Source of the DNA: Halanaerobiaceae bacterium
GTDB lineage: Bacteria; Bacillota; Halanaerobiia; Halanaerobiales; Halarsenatibacteraceae
Assembly: GCA_003554685.1 (NCBI GenBank)
Contig: PWHA01000309.1
Span: forward strand, 1 to 7,543
Length of the DNA: 7,543 nt
Reading direction: 5' to 3'
In this document: positions 6,258 to 7,543 of the stretch, one piece after another
How positions within the stretch are numbered: the first letter of the stretch is position 1
How the letters are laid out: each line of letters begins with the position of its first letter
Made by a program: the position numbers and the translations under genes
Notes under the pieces: model-generated
Told to the model about the DNA's origin: nothing
Databases searched by the model: none
Seen by the model: the letters and a program-made list of their open reading frames with translations, nothing else

Positions 6258-6340
6258 AATAGCTGCTGGTTGAATAAAACATCTAATGTTTACAAAAGTT
6301 TCCTTAATTAGCAGCTGCTAAAATTAGTAATTAGCTGCTG
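6258..6340. terminator. AGCTGCT repeats and hairpins between convergent genes
   Basis: The 73-base gap between the convergent stops holds AGCTGCT at 6261-6267, the perfect 14-base palindrome TTAGCAGCTGCTAA at 6308-6321, and a further TTAGCTGCTG at 6331-6340 that is the end of the hydrolase gene (Asn-Ser-Ser-stop). AGCAGCT can pair with either flanking AGCTGCT. AAACAT and ATGTTT (6277-6292) form a small hairpin followed by a T-run on the minus strand. A two-way terminator is expected here, but none of the stems has a classic strong form, so the call is weak. Confidence 0.35.
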
Positions 6341-7356
6341 TTAAAATCAGCAAGCCATTCCAGCAGGCGCTGGTTAAACTTTTCGGGATGTGTTTCCATG
6401 GGCAGGTGGGCAGCTTCTTCAATTATAGTGAAGCTGGAGTCCGGAAATAAATCTGCATATTCTCTGCCGTCCTCCACTTCAACCCAGCTGTCTTCTGCAC
6501 CCCAGAGCAGAACAACCGGCTGGTCTATTTCCTGAATCTTCTCCCCGGGAAAATTTTCTGCAGTTCTGGTGACATCGAGCCAGGCTGCGGCGGTGCCGGC
6601 CAATTCCAGGGGTTCAAAATAGGCTTCCAGCTCCTCGGGAGCAGGGCTGCGGCCATAGGCAGATTCTAATGCTCTGGCTATTATTGTTTCCCGAAAGAGA
6701 ATATGGCGAAGTATAAACTGGAATCCACTTTTAACTGGAGAATAGTCCAGCCAGCTCTCACCCCGGGTATCGGATTGTTCCAGGGCAGCAGCAATCAGGA
6801 TTAAGGAAGTAGTTCTTTCCGGCTTTTGATGGGCCATGGCAGTTACAACTCCCCCGCCCATGGAATGCCCGGTCAGGTGCCATCCGTTCCGGGTTTGAAT
6901 CTCCCCGGCTGCCTCCAGGGTTTCCAGCAGTTTCCAGAGCCACCCGGCCCTATTTTCCGGGGTATGTTCCAGATCTCTCTGACGGTCGCTGTAACCAAAG
7001 GCCGGCAGGTCTACCGCTACAATTAGATAACCTGCTTCCTGTAAGGGCTCGATCTGCTGGCGCCAGGAAAAGGTAGAACCACCCAGACCATGCACCAGGA
7101 GCAGTTGACCTTTGATTTCATCGGCTTCCGGTTTCCAGACCCGGTAATGAAGATAGATATCAGAAATATTTCGGACCCGGCTGTTATCATAGGGGCGCTC
7201 CCAGTCTGCAGATTCAGCCGGTTCAATATCTGCTGCTGTCAGAGAGTTCCCGGTTAAAATAAATACTGCAGCTAAAAATATTAGGAGAAGAGATAGAATT
7301 AGCAGGAGCAGATAAAAATTCTTATGATTTTTAGACTTTAAATTTGACCAGAGCAA
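6331..7356 (-). CDS. Membrane-anchored alpha/beta-fold hydrolase
   Basis: A 341-residue serine hydrolase. Residues 14-34 (FYLLLLILSLLLIFLAAVFI) form one hydrophobic segment after a basic N-terminus, so the catalytic domain should sit outside the membrane, anchored or released if cleaved. The fold shows HGLGG (oxyanion hole, from His89), DLPAFGYSDR (from 116), the nucleophile elbow GHSMGG with Ser165, Asp289 in LWGAEDSW and His317 in EEAAHLPMETHPE, a full catalytic triad; residues about 190-265 form the cap. The family includes esterases, lipases and C-C hydrolases, so the substrate is not assignable. The start is a TTG (7354-7356): AAAGGAGGA, complementary to 7363-7371, lies 6 bases upstream, and no in-frame ATG precedes the membrane segment. 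It faces the M28 peptidase tail-to-tail. Confidence 0.88.
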   Translation of the reverse strand: MLWSNLKSKNHKNFYLLLLILSLLLIFLAAVFILTGNSLTAADIEPAESADWERPYDNSRVRNISDIYLHYRVWKPEADEIKGQLLLVHGLGGSTFSWRQQIEPLQEAGYLIVAVDLPAFGYSDRQRDLEHTPENRAGWLWKLLETLEAAGEIQTRNGWHLTGHSMGGGVVTAMAHQKPERTTSLILIAAALEQSDTRGESWLDYSPVKSGFQFILRHILFRETIIARALESAYGRSPAPEELEAYFEPLELAGTAAAWLDVTRTAENFPGEKIQEIDQPVVLLWGAEDSWVEVEDGREYADLFPDSSFTIIEEAAHLPMETHPEKFNQRLLEWLADFNSS

Positions 7357-7441
7357 TATTAGTCCTCCTTTAGTCTGGAAATTTCTTGTAAAGTTCCAGC
7401 AAGAGTTGTATTATGGTTCAGAATTGTCTTTATTGTTAATT

Positions 7442-7471
7442 ATTATATCATACATAACCCTTTGCTTGTAA
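7442..7471 (-). promoter_or_regulatory. Promoter of the alpha/beta hydrolase, extended -10
   Basis: Read on the minus strand, TGATATAAT (complement of 7442-7450) is an extended -10 with a perfect TATAAT. A weak -35, TTACAA (complement of 7466-7471), lies 18 bases upstream. Transcription would start near 7435, leaving a leader of about 80 bases to the TTG start. Confidence 0.6.
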
Positions 7472-7521
7472 TCAGGGATAATACTGGCTGCTATTTTGAT
7501 AAGTTTTCAGGGACACTGATA

Positions 7522-7543
7522 ATGAGATATTTAGAGAAAATAT
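7522..7543 (+). CDS. Possible start of a divergent gene (partial)
   Basis: ATG at 7522 opens a frame reading MRYLEKI to the window edge, with AGGGA (7509-7513) 8 bases upstream. Only seven codons are visible, so no function can be given and the start itself may be chance. Confidence 0.3.

Overview
The window reads as a chromosomal stretch of an anaerobic, fermentative, probably halophilic Firmicute; a Halanaerobiales-like bacterium is my best guess. This is inference from gene content and protein style: strong AAGGAGG-type ribosome sites, a tungsten/ferredoxin enzyme, and very acidic proteins (the first ferredoxin reading frame has 23 Asp/Glu against 3 Lys/Arg). No rRNA, tRNA, CRISPR array, insertion sequence or phage gene was seen.

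Layout, left to right. The 3' end of a ClpB-type disaggregase runs off the left edge. A PfkB-family sugar kinase (probably fructokinase-like) follows, preceded by a direct repeat and followed at a distance by a clear hairpin terminator. A textbook sigma-A promoter (TTGACT, 17 bp, TATAAT) then drives an aldehyde:ferredoxin oxidoreductase (AOR) gene that overlaps a small MoaD/ThiS-like sulfur-carrier gene by one base. A second promoter with an extended -10 drives two ferredoxin reading frames, closed by a GC-rich terminator. Next comes an M28 metallopeptidase with its own strong ribosome site. Convergent to it lies a membrane-anchored alpha/beta hydrolase on the minus strand, with its promoter near the right edge. 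A possible further gene starts in the last 22 bases.

The coherent unit is the middle block (about 1700-4735): a tungsto- or molybdopterin aldehyde oxidoreductase, a pterin-type sulfur carrier and the ferredoxins that could take its electrons. The most notable point is that the first ferredoxin frame carries an in-frame TAA at codon 34, just after its CxxCxxC motif, while the rest of the frame is intact and family-like. Neither neighbouring frame can bypass the stop. This is a fresh nonsense mutation, a sequence error or, much less likely, readthrough. The second ferredoxin is intact and has Asp in place of one cluster cysteine (CIGD), as in Pyrococcus furiosus ferredoxin. I see no clearly new multi-gene system; the ferredoxin stop codon and the AOR/MoaD/ferredoxin arrangement deserve the second look.
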